Shown here: positions 56,582-64,000 of the stretch, in pieces
Numbering within the stretch: position 1 is the first letter of the stretch
How the letters are laid out: each line of letters starts with the position of its first letter
Assembly (NCBI RefSeq): GCF_000613445.1
Contig: NZ_BAIZ01000014.1
Span: 1-64,000 of the forward strand
Direction: 5' to 3'
Source: Hoylesella shahii DSM 15611 = JCM 12083
GTDB lineage: Bacteria > Bacteroidota > Bacteroidia > Bacteroidales > Bacteroidaceae
DNA length: 64,000 nucleotides
Notes under the pieces: model-generated
Seen by the model: only the letters and a program-made list of their open reading frames with translations
Database searches by the model: none
What the model was told of the DNA's origin: nothing
Made by a program: the position numbers and the translations under genes

Positions 56582-56995
56582 TTAGTTGATTATCTCGCTT
56601 AGGGGTTGCATCACAAATTGTCGTTCGTGCATGTGTGGATGCGGGATAATCAAGTCGGGTTCGTTTATTTGTAGGTCGTCGTAAAGCAAGATGTCGATGT
56701 CTATTGGCCGGTCGTGATACCGTCCGTTGGTGCTTTTTTGCGTTCGTCCCAACGTGCGTTCAATGTGTTGCGTAGTCTCGAGTACCTCTCTAGGCGAGAG
56801 CAATGTTTCACAACACACCGCAGCATTGATGAAACAGTTGTTAGATTCGAAGCCCCAAGGGGCAGTTTCGAGCAGAGCCGACTGGCGCACAACGGTGCCA
56901 ATCAGCTCTGAAATATATTTAATAGCAGTCTTGATATTGGCTTCGCGGTTACCCAGGTTAGCCCCAAGACTTAAGTAAACCTTATGTTTGGGCAC
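56582..56995 (-). CDS. folK: 2-amino-4-hydroxy-6-hydroxymethyldihydropteridine pyrophosphokinase
   Basis: 137 residues. MPKHKVYLSLGANLGNRE is the HPPK N-terminus, ETAPWGFESNNCFINA and DRPIDIDILLYDD are the substrate and Mg/ATP sites, and IPHPHMHERQFVMQPL is the end motif. Folate pathway: transfers pyrophosphate to hydroxymethylpterin. Begins 7 nt after queA. Confidence 0.94.
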   Translation of the reverse strand: MPKHKVYLSLGANLGNREANIKTAIKYISELIGTVVRQSALLETAPWGFESNNCFINAAVCCETLLSPREVLETTQHIERTLGRTQKSTNGRYHDRPIDIDILLYDDLQINEPDLIIPHPHMHERQFVMQPLSEIIN

Positions 56996-57002
56996 GTCTT
57001 TG

Positions 57003-58168
57003 TTAGTCGTTTAAGATGAGCAATGCGTCGCCGAAGCAGCCAAATTTGTATTCGTTTTCCACTGCCAGTCGGTAAGCTTCCATCACAAGGTCGTAACCGC
57101 CGAAGGCAGCAGTAGACATCAAGAGGGTGGAAAGGGGATGATAGAAGTTGGCCAGCATTGTATCTGCCAATCCAAAGTCGTATGGAGGGAAGATAAAACG
57201 GTTGGTCCAGCCAGTGTATTCTTTCAACATGCCATCTGTTCCAACAGCAGTTTCGGTGGCTTTTATCACGCTTGTGCCGACGGCGCAAACGCGTCTGCCC
57301 TCTGCTTTTGCCTTGTTTACAATGGCGCAAGCCTCTGCACCGATATGCATTGATTCAGAATCAACCTTGTGTTTGGTGAGGTCTTCTACTTCGATGTCGT
57401 GGAAATTACCCAGTCCGCAGTGCAAAGTGATGAATGCCGAGTTGATTCCGCGTATCTCCATGCGCTTAAGTAGTTCGCGACTAAAGTGCAAACCTGTGGC
57501 AGGAGCCGTTACGGCACCTTCGTTTTGGGCGTAAATGGTTTGGAAGTCCTCCATATCGTCTTCCGTTCCGTGGTGATCTTCGCGTGCGTCGATGATGTAA
57601 CGCGGCAGTGGCGACTCGCCTAAGGCGAAGAGCGAGCGTTTAAATTCGTCGTGATCGCAGTCGTAAAGGAAACGTAGGGTGCGACCGCGGCTCGTGGTAT
57701 TGTCTATAACCTCGGCCACCATAGTGCCACTGTCGTCGAAAAACAGTTTGTTGCCGATACGAATTTTGCGTGCCGGTTCTACCAGAACATCCCAGAGGCG
57801 CATCTCTTGATTGAGTTCGCGCAGCAAAAACACTTCAATCTTGCGTCGGTCTTTTCTTTCATACCGTAAAGGCGTGCGGGGAACACCTTTGTGTCGTTGA
57901 ATATAAAGGTGTCGCCTTCGTCAAAATAGTCTATCACATCGCGAAACTGTAGGTAATCTCCTTTAACAGGCTTACCTTTTTTGTCTTTACGATAGAGGTC
58001 GATGGTGCCCGATTTCTTGTGAAGAATCATTAGGCGACACTCGTCGCGACGCGTTAGGCGCGACATTTCTTTTTCTCCCTTCTCGTTATGTATCTCGTGA
58101 TAAACACTGTTGGGGTACAAGGCGATGAGCTCTTGTGGCAGCTTGAAGTTGAATTGCGATAGCTTCAT
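57003..58168 (-). CDS. queA: S-adenosylmethionine:tRNA ribosyltransferase-isomerase (one apparent frameshift)
   Basis: About 388 residues after adding one base near 57837 ([13 protein letters not shown]). First part [19 protein letters not shown] and [12 protein letters not shown]; second part [47 protein letters not shown] and [19 protein letters not shown]. Adds the epoxycyclopentane moiety in queuosine synthesis. Probably intact in the organism. Confidence 0.92.
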
Positions 58169-58397
58169 GTTGATGAATTGTATTGTGGAGGATTTTTATT
58201 TGTGGTAGTTGGGGAGTGGAGAGAGGCAGAATAAGTCTCGCATCAATCCACTATTCAGAGGTAAAAGGCTTGTGATGCCTTTGTTTAAGTTGCTTTAGGG
58301 GATGTGTTTAGAAAGGGTGAAGCTTTCTTTTTCAGAGAATGATGTTTGGTTTTAAGCCCATTGTATGCTTACGTTTTGGAAATATTCACCCTCGTAT

Positions 58398-59132
58398 CTA
58401 CGGTTCCTGTTGTTTTTGTTGTTGCGTTTGCGGTTCTTCAAACTCTTGTTTGTCGAGCCACTCTTTAAAGGTGTCTAGTTGTAAGCAGTTCTCAACGCGC
58501 ACGTCGCCCACCCTTGTTCGGCGCAATGCTGTGAGGTAAGCCCCACTATTAAGCGCCCTTCCCAAGTCGCGAGCCAAAGCTCTGATGTATGTTCCTTTGC
58601 CGCAAACCACGCGAATGGTGAGTAGCATTTGGCTTGGGTCGAAGTGTTGCACCTCTATTTCGTCAATTCTTAGCGTTTTAGGAGCCAGTTCCACATCTTT
58701 CCCTTTTCGTCTTAAGTCGTAGGCTCTGTCGCCGTTAACCTTCACTGCACTGTAAGTTGGAGGCACTTGTTGTATCTCGCCCACAAATTGTTGCAGGGCT
58801 TGGTGAATGGCTTCGCTAGTGATATGTGCCGTTTCAAAAGTCTCGTTAACGGGGTGTTCCATATCGTAGCTAGGCGTAGTAGCGCCCAATTGCAAGGTAG
58901 CCACGTACTCTTTAGTGTGGGTTTGCAGTTCGGCAATGCGCTTAGTTGCTTTACCTGTGCACAGCACTAGGACGCCAGTGGCCAGCGGGTCGAGTGTTCC
59001 TGCGTGTCCAATTTTTACGCGTTTAACGCCTAATCGTCGTGACAGCAAGTATCTAACGCGCGCTAATGCCCCAAAAGAAGTTATCTCGTAGGGCTTGTCG
59101 ATGCAAATAATCTCGCCTTGTTGAATGTTCAT
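58398..59132 (-). CDS. truB: tRNA pseudouridine(55) synthase
   Basis: 244 residues from [18 protein letters not shown]; start at 59132 chosen because it overlaps the uppP stop (ATGA). HAGTLDPLATGVLVLC holds the catalytic Asp; YVATLQLGATTPSYDMEH, QVPPTYSAVKVNGDRAYDL and GKGTYIRALARDLG are TruB motifs. The C-terminus is Gln-rich. Confidence 0.95.
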   Translation of the reverse strand: MNIQQGEIICIDKPYEITSFGALARVRYLLSRRLGVKRVKIGHAGTLDPLATGVLVLCTGKATKRIAELQTHTKEYVATLQLGATTPSYDMEHPVNETFETAHITSEAIHQALQQFVGEIQQVPPTYSAVKVNGDRAYDLRRKGKDVELAPKTLRIDEIEVQHFDPSQMLLTIRVVCGKGTYIRALARDLGRALNSGAYLTALRRTRVGDVRVENCLQLDTFKEWLDKQEFEEPQTQQQKQQEP

Positions 59133-59992
59133 CAGTCTACCATGGCTAAAGAATGACCTGCCGACAGCCATGCAAGAATGGCAGCGCCAAGGATGATGCG
59201 GTACACACCAAAGGCCCAGAAACCGTATTTAGTGAGGTAGGCGATAAAGGCTTTGATGGCAAAGAGTGCCACAATGAAGGCCACTACGCTACCAAGAAGC
59301 AATGTTCCGGCGTGACTGGCAAGCATAGAGTAGTCGCCTATCTTATGCATATGCAAGAAAAGTTTCAGCAAATCGAGGCATGTTGCAGCAAACATGGTTG
59401 GCACGGCGAGGAAAAACGAGAACTCGGCAGCGTCTTTTCGCGTGAGTTTTTGGGCCATACCGCCCACGATAGTAGCCATTGAGCGTGATACACCAGGTAT
59501 CATGGCCATGCATTGAAACAAACCGATGGTGAAAGCGCGACGAGTGGTGAGTTTTGTTTCGGGCGAGCCATTGCCGAAAAGCCTATCGCAGAACAGCATT
59601 ACAACGCCTCCCACAATCAGCATCGAAGCAACCACTCTTACGTTTCCCAGCAAGATATCGATGTACTTGTTGCAAAGTCCGCCGATAACCATTGCCGGAA
59701 TAAAGGCGATGAGAAGTTTATAGTAGAAGTCCCACTTGCGCAATGTGCGTTGAACGGGTGTTAGTCCTTCGGGTGGAGTGGAGTGGTCGAGCCTAAAAAA
59801 GCGTTTCCAATACAGCACCACCACCGCTAGGATGGCGCCAAACTGAATGATAACGTCAAAGGCTTTTACAAATTCGTCGCTCTCTATTCCCAACAATGCT
59901 TGTGTAATAATCATGTGGCCCGTAGACGATACGGGGAGAAACTCGGTGAGTCCCTCCACGATAGCTACGATAATGGTTTGAATGATAGTCAT
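59132..59992 (-). CDS. uppP: Undecaprenyl-diphosphatase (BacA type)
   Basis: 286 residues, about eight membrane segments. Motifs [15 protein letters not shown] and [13 protein letters not shown] are the two BacA catalytic loops. Recycles the lipid carrier for cell-wall synthesis. Overlaps truB by one base; starts 6 nt after the DUF3098 gene. Confidence 0.95.
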   Translation of the reverse strand: MTIIQTIIVAIVEGLTEFLPVSSTGHMIITQALLGIESDEFVKAFDVIIQFGAILAVVVLYWKRFFRLDHSTPPEGLTPVQRTLRKWDFYYKLLIAFIPAMVIGGLCNKYIDILLGNVRVVASMLIVGGVVMLFCDRLFGNGSPETKLTTRRAFTIGLFQCMAMIPGVSRSMATIVGGMAQKLTRKDAAEFSFFLAVPTMFAATCLDLLKLFLHMHKIGDYSMLASHAGTLLLGSVVAFIVALFAIKAFIAYLTKYGFWAFGVYRIILGAAILAWLSAGHSLAMVD

Positions 59993-59998
59993 ATTGTG

Positions 59999-60244
59999 TT
60001 ATGCTTCTTCTTTTTCTTGAGGGTCTTTGGGCTTGCGAATTACGGCATATATGATGGATATAAAACCGATGAAGCATACTGCCGGAGCCACTTTAATGCG
60101 TGTAGCACTGAAGATGTCGGGGTTGAAAGCGGTGTCGGTAGAGCCCGGTCCGCTCATAAGTATTAGGCCCAGCAGCACCACTGCCATACCCACGGCCAAC
60201 AAGATGAAGTTTATCTTGTCGAAAGCGAAGTTCTTTTTGTCCAT
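59999..60244 (-). CDS. DUF3098 small membrane protein
   Basis: 81 residues, two membrane segments (INFILLAVGMAVVLLGLILM and APAVCFIGFISIIYAVI). MDKKNFAFDKINF and SGPGS...FNPDIFS are typical of DUF3098, which conserves its place between ftsX and uppP in Bacteroidetes. Function unknown, likely envelope biogenesis. Confidence 0.85.
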   Translation of the reverse strand: MDKKNFAFDKINFILLAVGMAVVLLGLILMSGPGSTDTAFNPDIFSATRIKVAPAVCFIGFISIIYAVIRKPKDPQEKEEA

Positions 60245-60338
60245 TTCTTATGTGTTCGTTTTTGTTTATTGGCCCTGTCGCAATTATTTAGTGTGGTGCG
60301 ATGGGGCTTTAACATTGATGTTGCGATGATGAATTACA

Positions 60339-60376
60339 CCTTATTATATAGCGCTTGCACACCTTATTATATAAGG
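60339..60376. repeat. Tandem CCTTATTATATA repeats
   Basis: CCTTATTATATA at 60339-60350 and again, as the palindrome CCTTATTATATAAGG, at 60362-60376; the same word occurs at 1831-1844 upstream of luxS. Confidence 0.5.
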
Positions 60377-60403
60377 AGTGTTGTGTCAATGCTTGATAAA
60401 GGG

Positions 60404-61285
60404 TTAAATCTTATAGAGTTCTCCGGCCTTCATTCGCAAGAAACTGTTTACCGAAACGTAAGCGCAGATGGCCGTGATACATATTCCGAAGAGCAGCACT
60501 GCACATCCAGTGATGGCCAATACTTCCCATGTAATGATGCTAAACACGTTTTCTTGGTAGCGATAAAGACCGTAAACGAGGCATGCCAGCACAATAATGG
60601 CTAGCAGTGCGGCAATGATACCCACGCTCACAGCTTGTTTAATAAAGGGTCTGCGTATAAGGCCCCACGACGCACCCACTAGTTTCATGGTGTGAATAGA
60701 GAAGCGTCCGACATAAATACCCAGTCGCACGGTGTTGTTAATCAACGAGAACGAAACGAATGTGAGCAATGCAGCCAGCACCAAGAGCACCAACGACACT
60801 TTACTAAGAGTGGTGTTAACATCTTCCACCAGTTCGTGTTGGTAGGTGATGTCGGCCACTTTGGGGTAGGCTTTCAGTTCTTTCGAAATCCAGTTTAGTG
60901 AGTCGTTATTGGCGTAGTCGCCTTTGAGGGTTAGCTCAATGGATGCTAGAAGTGGGTTATCACCGCCCATAAATTCGCTTGGGTCGGTGCCCATGGCAGC
61001 CGTTTGTTCCTTAAGGGCCTGTTCTTTGCTAATGAAAGACAGACTCTTGATATAGGGTCGCGCTTGTAGACGCGTACAAAGTCGTTGGGCTTCAGGGTTA
61101 GTTAGGTCTTGGTCGAGCATCATGGTCACTACGAGATTCTCTTTAACGTAGTTGGTAAGGTTACGTGTGCTGAATACCGAGAGCACTATTATGCCCAGCA
61201 AAATAAGCACCAGTGCAGTGCTTATGCATAGCGTTATTACCTGCAACCCGTAGCGGCTGCGGGGTTTATTGTGTTTCTTTCTCAT
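60404..61285 (-). CDS. ftsX: Cell division protein FtsX
   Basis: 293 residues. An N-terminal basic tail and TM1, a periplasmic domain (LVVTMMLDQDLTNPEAQRL, ISKEQALKEQ), then three TM segments with SLINNTVRLGIYVGRFSIHT and MKLVGASWGLIRRPF, the FtsX permease pattern. Works with the FtsE ATPase to activate cell-wall hydrolases; ftsE is not adjacent, as usual in Bacteroidetes. First gene of the cluster to folK. Confidence 0.92.
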   Translation of the reverse strand: MRKKHNKPRSRYGLQVITLCISTALVLILLGIIVLSVFSTRNLTNYVKENLVVTMMLDQDLTNPEAQRLCTRLQARPYIKSLSFISKEQALKEQTAAMGTDPSEFMGGDNPLLASIELTLKGDYANNDSLNWISKELKAYPKVADITYQHELVEDVNTTLSKVSLVLLVLAALLTFVSFSLINNTVRLGIYVGRFSIHTMKLVGASWGLIRRPFIKQAVSVGIIAALLAIIVLACLVYGLYRYQENVFSIITWEVLAITGCAVLLFGICITAICAYVSVNSFLRMKAGELYKI

Positions 61286-62077
61286 TTTTAAGTGACACTA
61301 TTACACCGAATTTCTTGCAAAGTAACGAAAAAATCTCTGATTGTGCAACGTTTTTAACGCTTATTTGCGAAAATGCCTCGTGTGTGCGTACGACGATTTG
61401 TTTGTTTGATTGGAATGAAAAGTAGATAGGTTTTATGTGCGTGGTGAGGAATTTACCCTATGGTAGGTGGCTAAGGGTTAGTGTTTACCGTTTCAGTTAA
61501 GTTGTTAGCGCTGGTTTCGAGAAGTTTGTTCTTGAGCAATTCTTCTAAATCTCATTCTGCAGCAAGCCAAGACGTACTTGTTGAATGTTTTAATTGTGGT
61601 GTGCATTGTGCAAAATGTCGCAGTAGAAAGTTTTTTACTGCTTACGAATGATGTAAAAAGGAAAACAAAGGAGGTGGAAAATAAATGAAAGTTTTCTATT
61701 TTAGCAAACAATTGCGTTGTGTTTGCCTATCGTTGTGTAGCTGTTAGAATGCTGTTGTTGGGCTGTTTCTTGTCGTTCTTCTTTACATGGAGGTTTTGTT
61801 AAGATGCTAATTTTGAAAGTGTTGTATTGCTATAGGGCGTTGGTTGTTAGTTTGTTATGTTAGTTGTTGTGGGCGCAAATTTATACTTCGGAATGTATTA
61901 TAAAGATATGTGCGCGGAAGTTAATCTTTGTTTATGAACAATTGTTTGTAGTTCGTAATCTCCACAAATAGAGAATGTTTGAGAAAACCAGATTTTCTTT
62001 TCTGAAAATTGCTATAACCACACTTGATAATATCAAAAATAGTTAGTAGCTTTGCAAAAGAAAATAGAGGTTTAGTA
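61286..62077. other. Intergenic region upstream of the ribonucleotide reductase gene
   Basis: About 790 nt, AT-rich, with no convincing gene. I looked for a cobalamin riboswitch because of the B12-dependent enzyme and did not see one. The promoter lies at the right end. Confidence 0.5.
62023..62054 (+). promoter_or_regulatory. Promoter of the B12-dependent ribonucleotide reductase gene
   Basis: CTTG (62023-62026), a 20-nt spacer, TAGCTTTG (62047-62054); the ATG is 23 nt downstream. Confidence 0.65.
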
Positions 62078-64000
62078 ATGGTACAAACAAACACTTATTC
62101 ATACGAAGAGGCTTTTATGGCCGCTTTGGATTATTTTGCTGGCGATGAATTGGCCGCGAGAGTCTGGGTAAACAAGTATGCCATGAAGGATAGCTTCGGC
62201 AGGATTTATGAAAAATCGCCCGAAGATATGCACTGGCGAATAGCGAATGAAATTGCACGTATAGAGGGTAAATACCCCAATGCGCTGTCGGCTCAAGATG
62301 TTTTTGAGTTGCTCGATCATTTTCGTTATATCGTGCCAGCTGGCAGTCCGATGACTGGTATCGGTAATAGCTACCAGGTGGCATCACTAAGCAACTGCTT
62401 TGTGGTGGGACTTGAAGGCGACGCCGACTCGTATGGGGCTATCATGCGCATCGACGAAGAGCAGGTGCAGCTGATGAAACGCCGTGGCGGAGTGGGCCAC
62501 GACCTCTCGCATATTCGGCCCAAAGGTTCGCCCGTAAACAATTCGGCGCTAACATCTACAGGACTAGTGCCCTTTATGGAGCGTTACAGCAACTCAACGC
62601 GCGAAGTGGCGCAAGACGGGCGACGCGGTGCGCTGATGCTTTCGGTGAGCATTAAACATCCCGACAGCGAGGCTTTTATCGATGCTAAAATGACTGAAGG
62701 CAAGGTGACGGGCGCGAACGTGTCGGTGAAAATAGACGATAATTTTATGCAAGCTGCTGTTGAGGATAAACCCTACGTTCAGCAATTCCCCATTGATAGC
62801 GATAAACCCGAGGTGGAAAAAGAAATATCGGCTAAGGTGCTTTGGGAGAAAATTGTGCACAATGCCTGGCAAAGTGCAGAGCCTGGTGTGCTTTTCTGGG
62901 ACACCATTCTGCGTGAAAGCATCCCCGATTGCTATGCCGATCTAGGTTTCCGCACGGTTAGCACCAATCCCTGTGGTGAAATTCCACTCTGTCCTTACGA
63001 CAGTTGTCGCCTGCTTTGCGTCAATTTGTTTAGCTATGTGGTTAATCCTTTCACCAAAGAGGCTTATTTCGATTTTGAGAAGTTTGCCAAACACGTGGCT
63101 ATCGCCCAACGTATGATGGATGATATCGTGGATTTGGAACTCGAAAAAATCGACCTTATCATGGAGAAGATTAAGGACGACCCACAAAGCAATGAGGTGA
63201 AGGGAGCCGAATATCATCTTTGGGAGAAGATTAAGCACATGAGCAGTCTTGGAAGACGCACTGGCGTGGGCATTACTGCCGAGGGAGACATGATTGCGGC
63301 ATTGGGTTTGCGCTATGGAACGCAAGAAGCAACCGACCTTAGTGTTAGCGTACATAAGTGCTTGGCGCTGTCGGCCTATCGCTCTTCGGTGGAAATGGCA
63401 ATAGAACGCGGCGCTTTCGAAGTGTTCGATGCTAAGCGCGAGGCCACCAATCCTTTTATCCTTCGATTGAAAGAGGCCGACGAGCAGCTGTATAACAATA
63501 TGGTGGCCCACGGAAGACGCAACATTGCCTGCTTAACGATTGCTCCCACAGGAACAACCAGCTTGATGACGCAGACAACGAGTGGCATCGAACCCGTGTT
63601 TATGCCCGTATATAAACGCCGTAGAAAGGTAAATCCCAATGATACAGACGTGCATGTAGACTTTGTTGACGAGGTGGGCGACAGCTTTGAAGAGTATATT
63701 GTGTACCATAAGAAGTTTATGGACTGGATGAAGGCCAACGGCTTTGATACCGAAAAGCGATATACGCAAGAAGAAATAGATGCCATTGTGGAACAATCGC
63801 CTTATTACAAGGCCACTGCAAACGATGTGGATTGGCTGATGAAGGTGAAGATGCAGGGCGAAATACAGAAGTGGGTGGACCACTCTATCAGCGTAACGGT
63901 GAACTTGCCCAACGATGTTGATGAGGCTTTGGTTAACCGCTTGTATGTAGAGGCGTGGCGTTCGGGCTGCAAAGGCTGTACGATTTATCGCGACGGAAGC
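62078..64000 (+). CDS. nrdJ: Adenosylcobalamin-dependent ribonucleoside-diphosphate reductase (partial, runs off the window)
   Basis: 641 residues visible from MVQTNTYSYEEAFMAALDYF. Class II RNR features: PAGSPMTGIGNSYQVASLSN with the first active-site Cys region (SNCFVVG), MKRRGGVGHDLSHIRPKGS (specificity loop), STNPCGEIPLCPYDSCRLL with the active-site NxCxE, and RNIACLTIAPTGTTSLM. It ends in WRSGCKGCTIYRDGS, typical of B12-dependent NrdJ. Makes deoxyribonucleotides from ribonucleotides with a B12 radical. The 3' end is outside. Confidence 0.93.
   Translation, partial: MVQTNTYSYEEAFMAALDYFAGDELAARVWVNKYAMKDSFGRIYEKSPEDMHWRIANEIARIEGKYPNALSAQDVFELLDHFRYIVPAGSPMTGIGNSYQVASLSNCFVVGLEGDADSYGAIMRIDEEQVQLMKRRGGVGHDLSHIRPKGSPVNNSALTSTGLVPFMERYSNSTREVAQDGRRGALMLSVSIKHPDSEAFIDAKMTEGKVTGANVSVKIDDNFMQAAVEDKPYVQQFPIDSDKPEVEKEISAKVLWEKIVHNAWQSAEPGVLFWDTILRESIPDCYADLGFRTVSTNPCGEIPLCPYDSCRLLCVNLFSYVVNPFTKEAYFDFEKFAKHVAIAQRMMDDIVDLELEKIDLIMEKIKDDPQSNEVKGAEYHLWEKIKHMSSLGRRTGVGITAEGDMIAALGLRYGTQEATDLSVSVHKCLALSAYRSSVEMAIERGAFEVFDAKREATNPFILRLKEADEQLYNNMVAHGRRNIACLTIAPTGTTSLMTQTTSGIEPVFMPVYKRRRKVNPNDTDVHVDFVDEVGDSFEEYIVYHKKFMDWMKANGFDTEKRYTQEEIDAIVEQSPYYKATANDVDWLMKVKMQGEIQKWVDHSISVTVNLPNDVDEALVNRLYVEAWRSGCKGCTIYRDGS

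Noticed and set aside
57003-58168. queA as a pseudogene
   Set aside because: Only one base is missing, in a homopolymer, and the same error type hits essential rpsO; sequence error is the better explanation.
61505-61711. 68-aa open frame in the gap upstream of nrdJ
   Set aside because: AT-rich, no promoter or start context, no recognisable features.
61286-62077. Possible cobalamin riboswitch before the B12-dependent reductase
   Set aside because: No B12-box-like sequence or convincing fold was found by eye.
1-64000. tRNA or rRNA genes
   Set aside because: None recognised on either strand; a tRNA scan would be needed to exclude one.

Overview
The window is a Bacteroidales chromosome segment, most like Prevotellaceae. 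Reasons: promoters carry the Bacteroidota -7 element (TAnnTTTG), the order ftsX–DUF3098–uppP–truB–queA–folK is typical of this phylum, and there are fimbrillin-type and GSCFA-domain proteins. Its middle 39.8 kb (about 6181-45980) is a complete Mu-like transposable prophage carrying a diversity-generating retroelement (DGR).

Left chromosome, 1-6175: two tandem paralogous small Cys-motif/membrane-anchor proteins; mtnN and luxS (activated methyl cycle, AI-2 synthesis) followed by a rhomboid protease; then a large fimbrillin-like lipoprotein on the minus strand.

Prophage: the Mu 'left' end lies at the high-coordinate side. A repressor (+) diverges from an early operon (-): a small regulator, MuA-like transposase, MuB-like ATPase, RecA-fold ATPase, zinc-finger proteins, Gam-like nuclease inhibitor, and Mu G-like and gp37-like proteins. 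A second plus-strand operon (26.7-36.9 kb) holds the terminase, gp36-like connector, portal, a MuF head protein with a nuclease-toxin-like tail, the DGR template and reverse transcriptase, a thymidylate-synthase-like protein and an adenine methylase. A third operon (-, 26.5-6.4 kb) encodes protease/scaffold, capsid, lysis genes, tail tube, tail chaperones, tape measure, tail-tip proteins and the DGR target. A tail tube without a sheath, plus a long tape measure, suggests siphovirus morphology. The DGR is explicit: a 113-bp template repeat (32494-32606) and a variable repeat (6442-6554, minus strand) differ at seven positions, all adenines in the template. The target is the C-terminus of a roughly 2,300-residue tail protein. 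The prophage sits between a 55-residue peptide gene and the fimbrillin gene, which would be only about 30 nt apart without it. Temperate Mu-like DGR phages of Bacteroides (Hankyphage) are known; this looks like a relative in another host.

Right chromosome, 45981-64000: the small fimbrial-operon peptide, rpsO, a TonB-dependent receptor, an aldo/keto reductase, lipoproteins, a nitroreductase, a GSCFA protein, a lactonase, folK, queA, truB, uppP, a DUF3098 gene, ftsX and the start of a B12-dependent ribonucleotide reductase.

Important caveat: about twenty genes or gene segments, including the essential rpsO, are broken by one-base indels, nearly all deletions in short homopolymers. I read these as sequencing or assembly errors and annotate the genes across them. 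Family assignments rest on motif recognition by eye; no database search was run.
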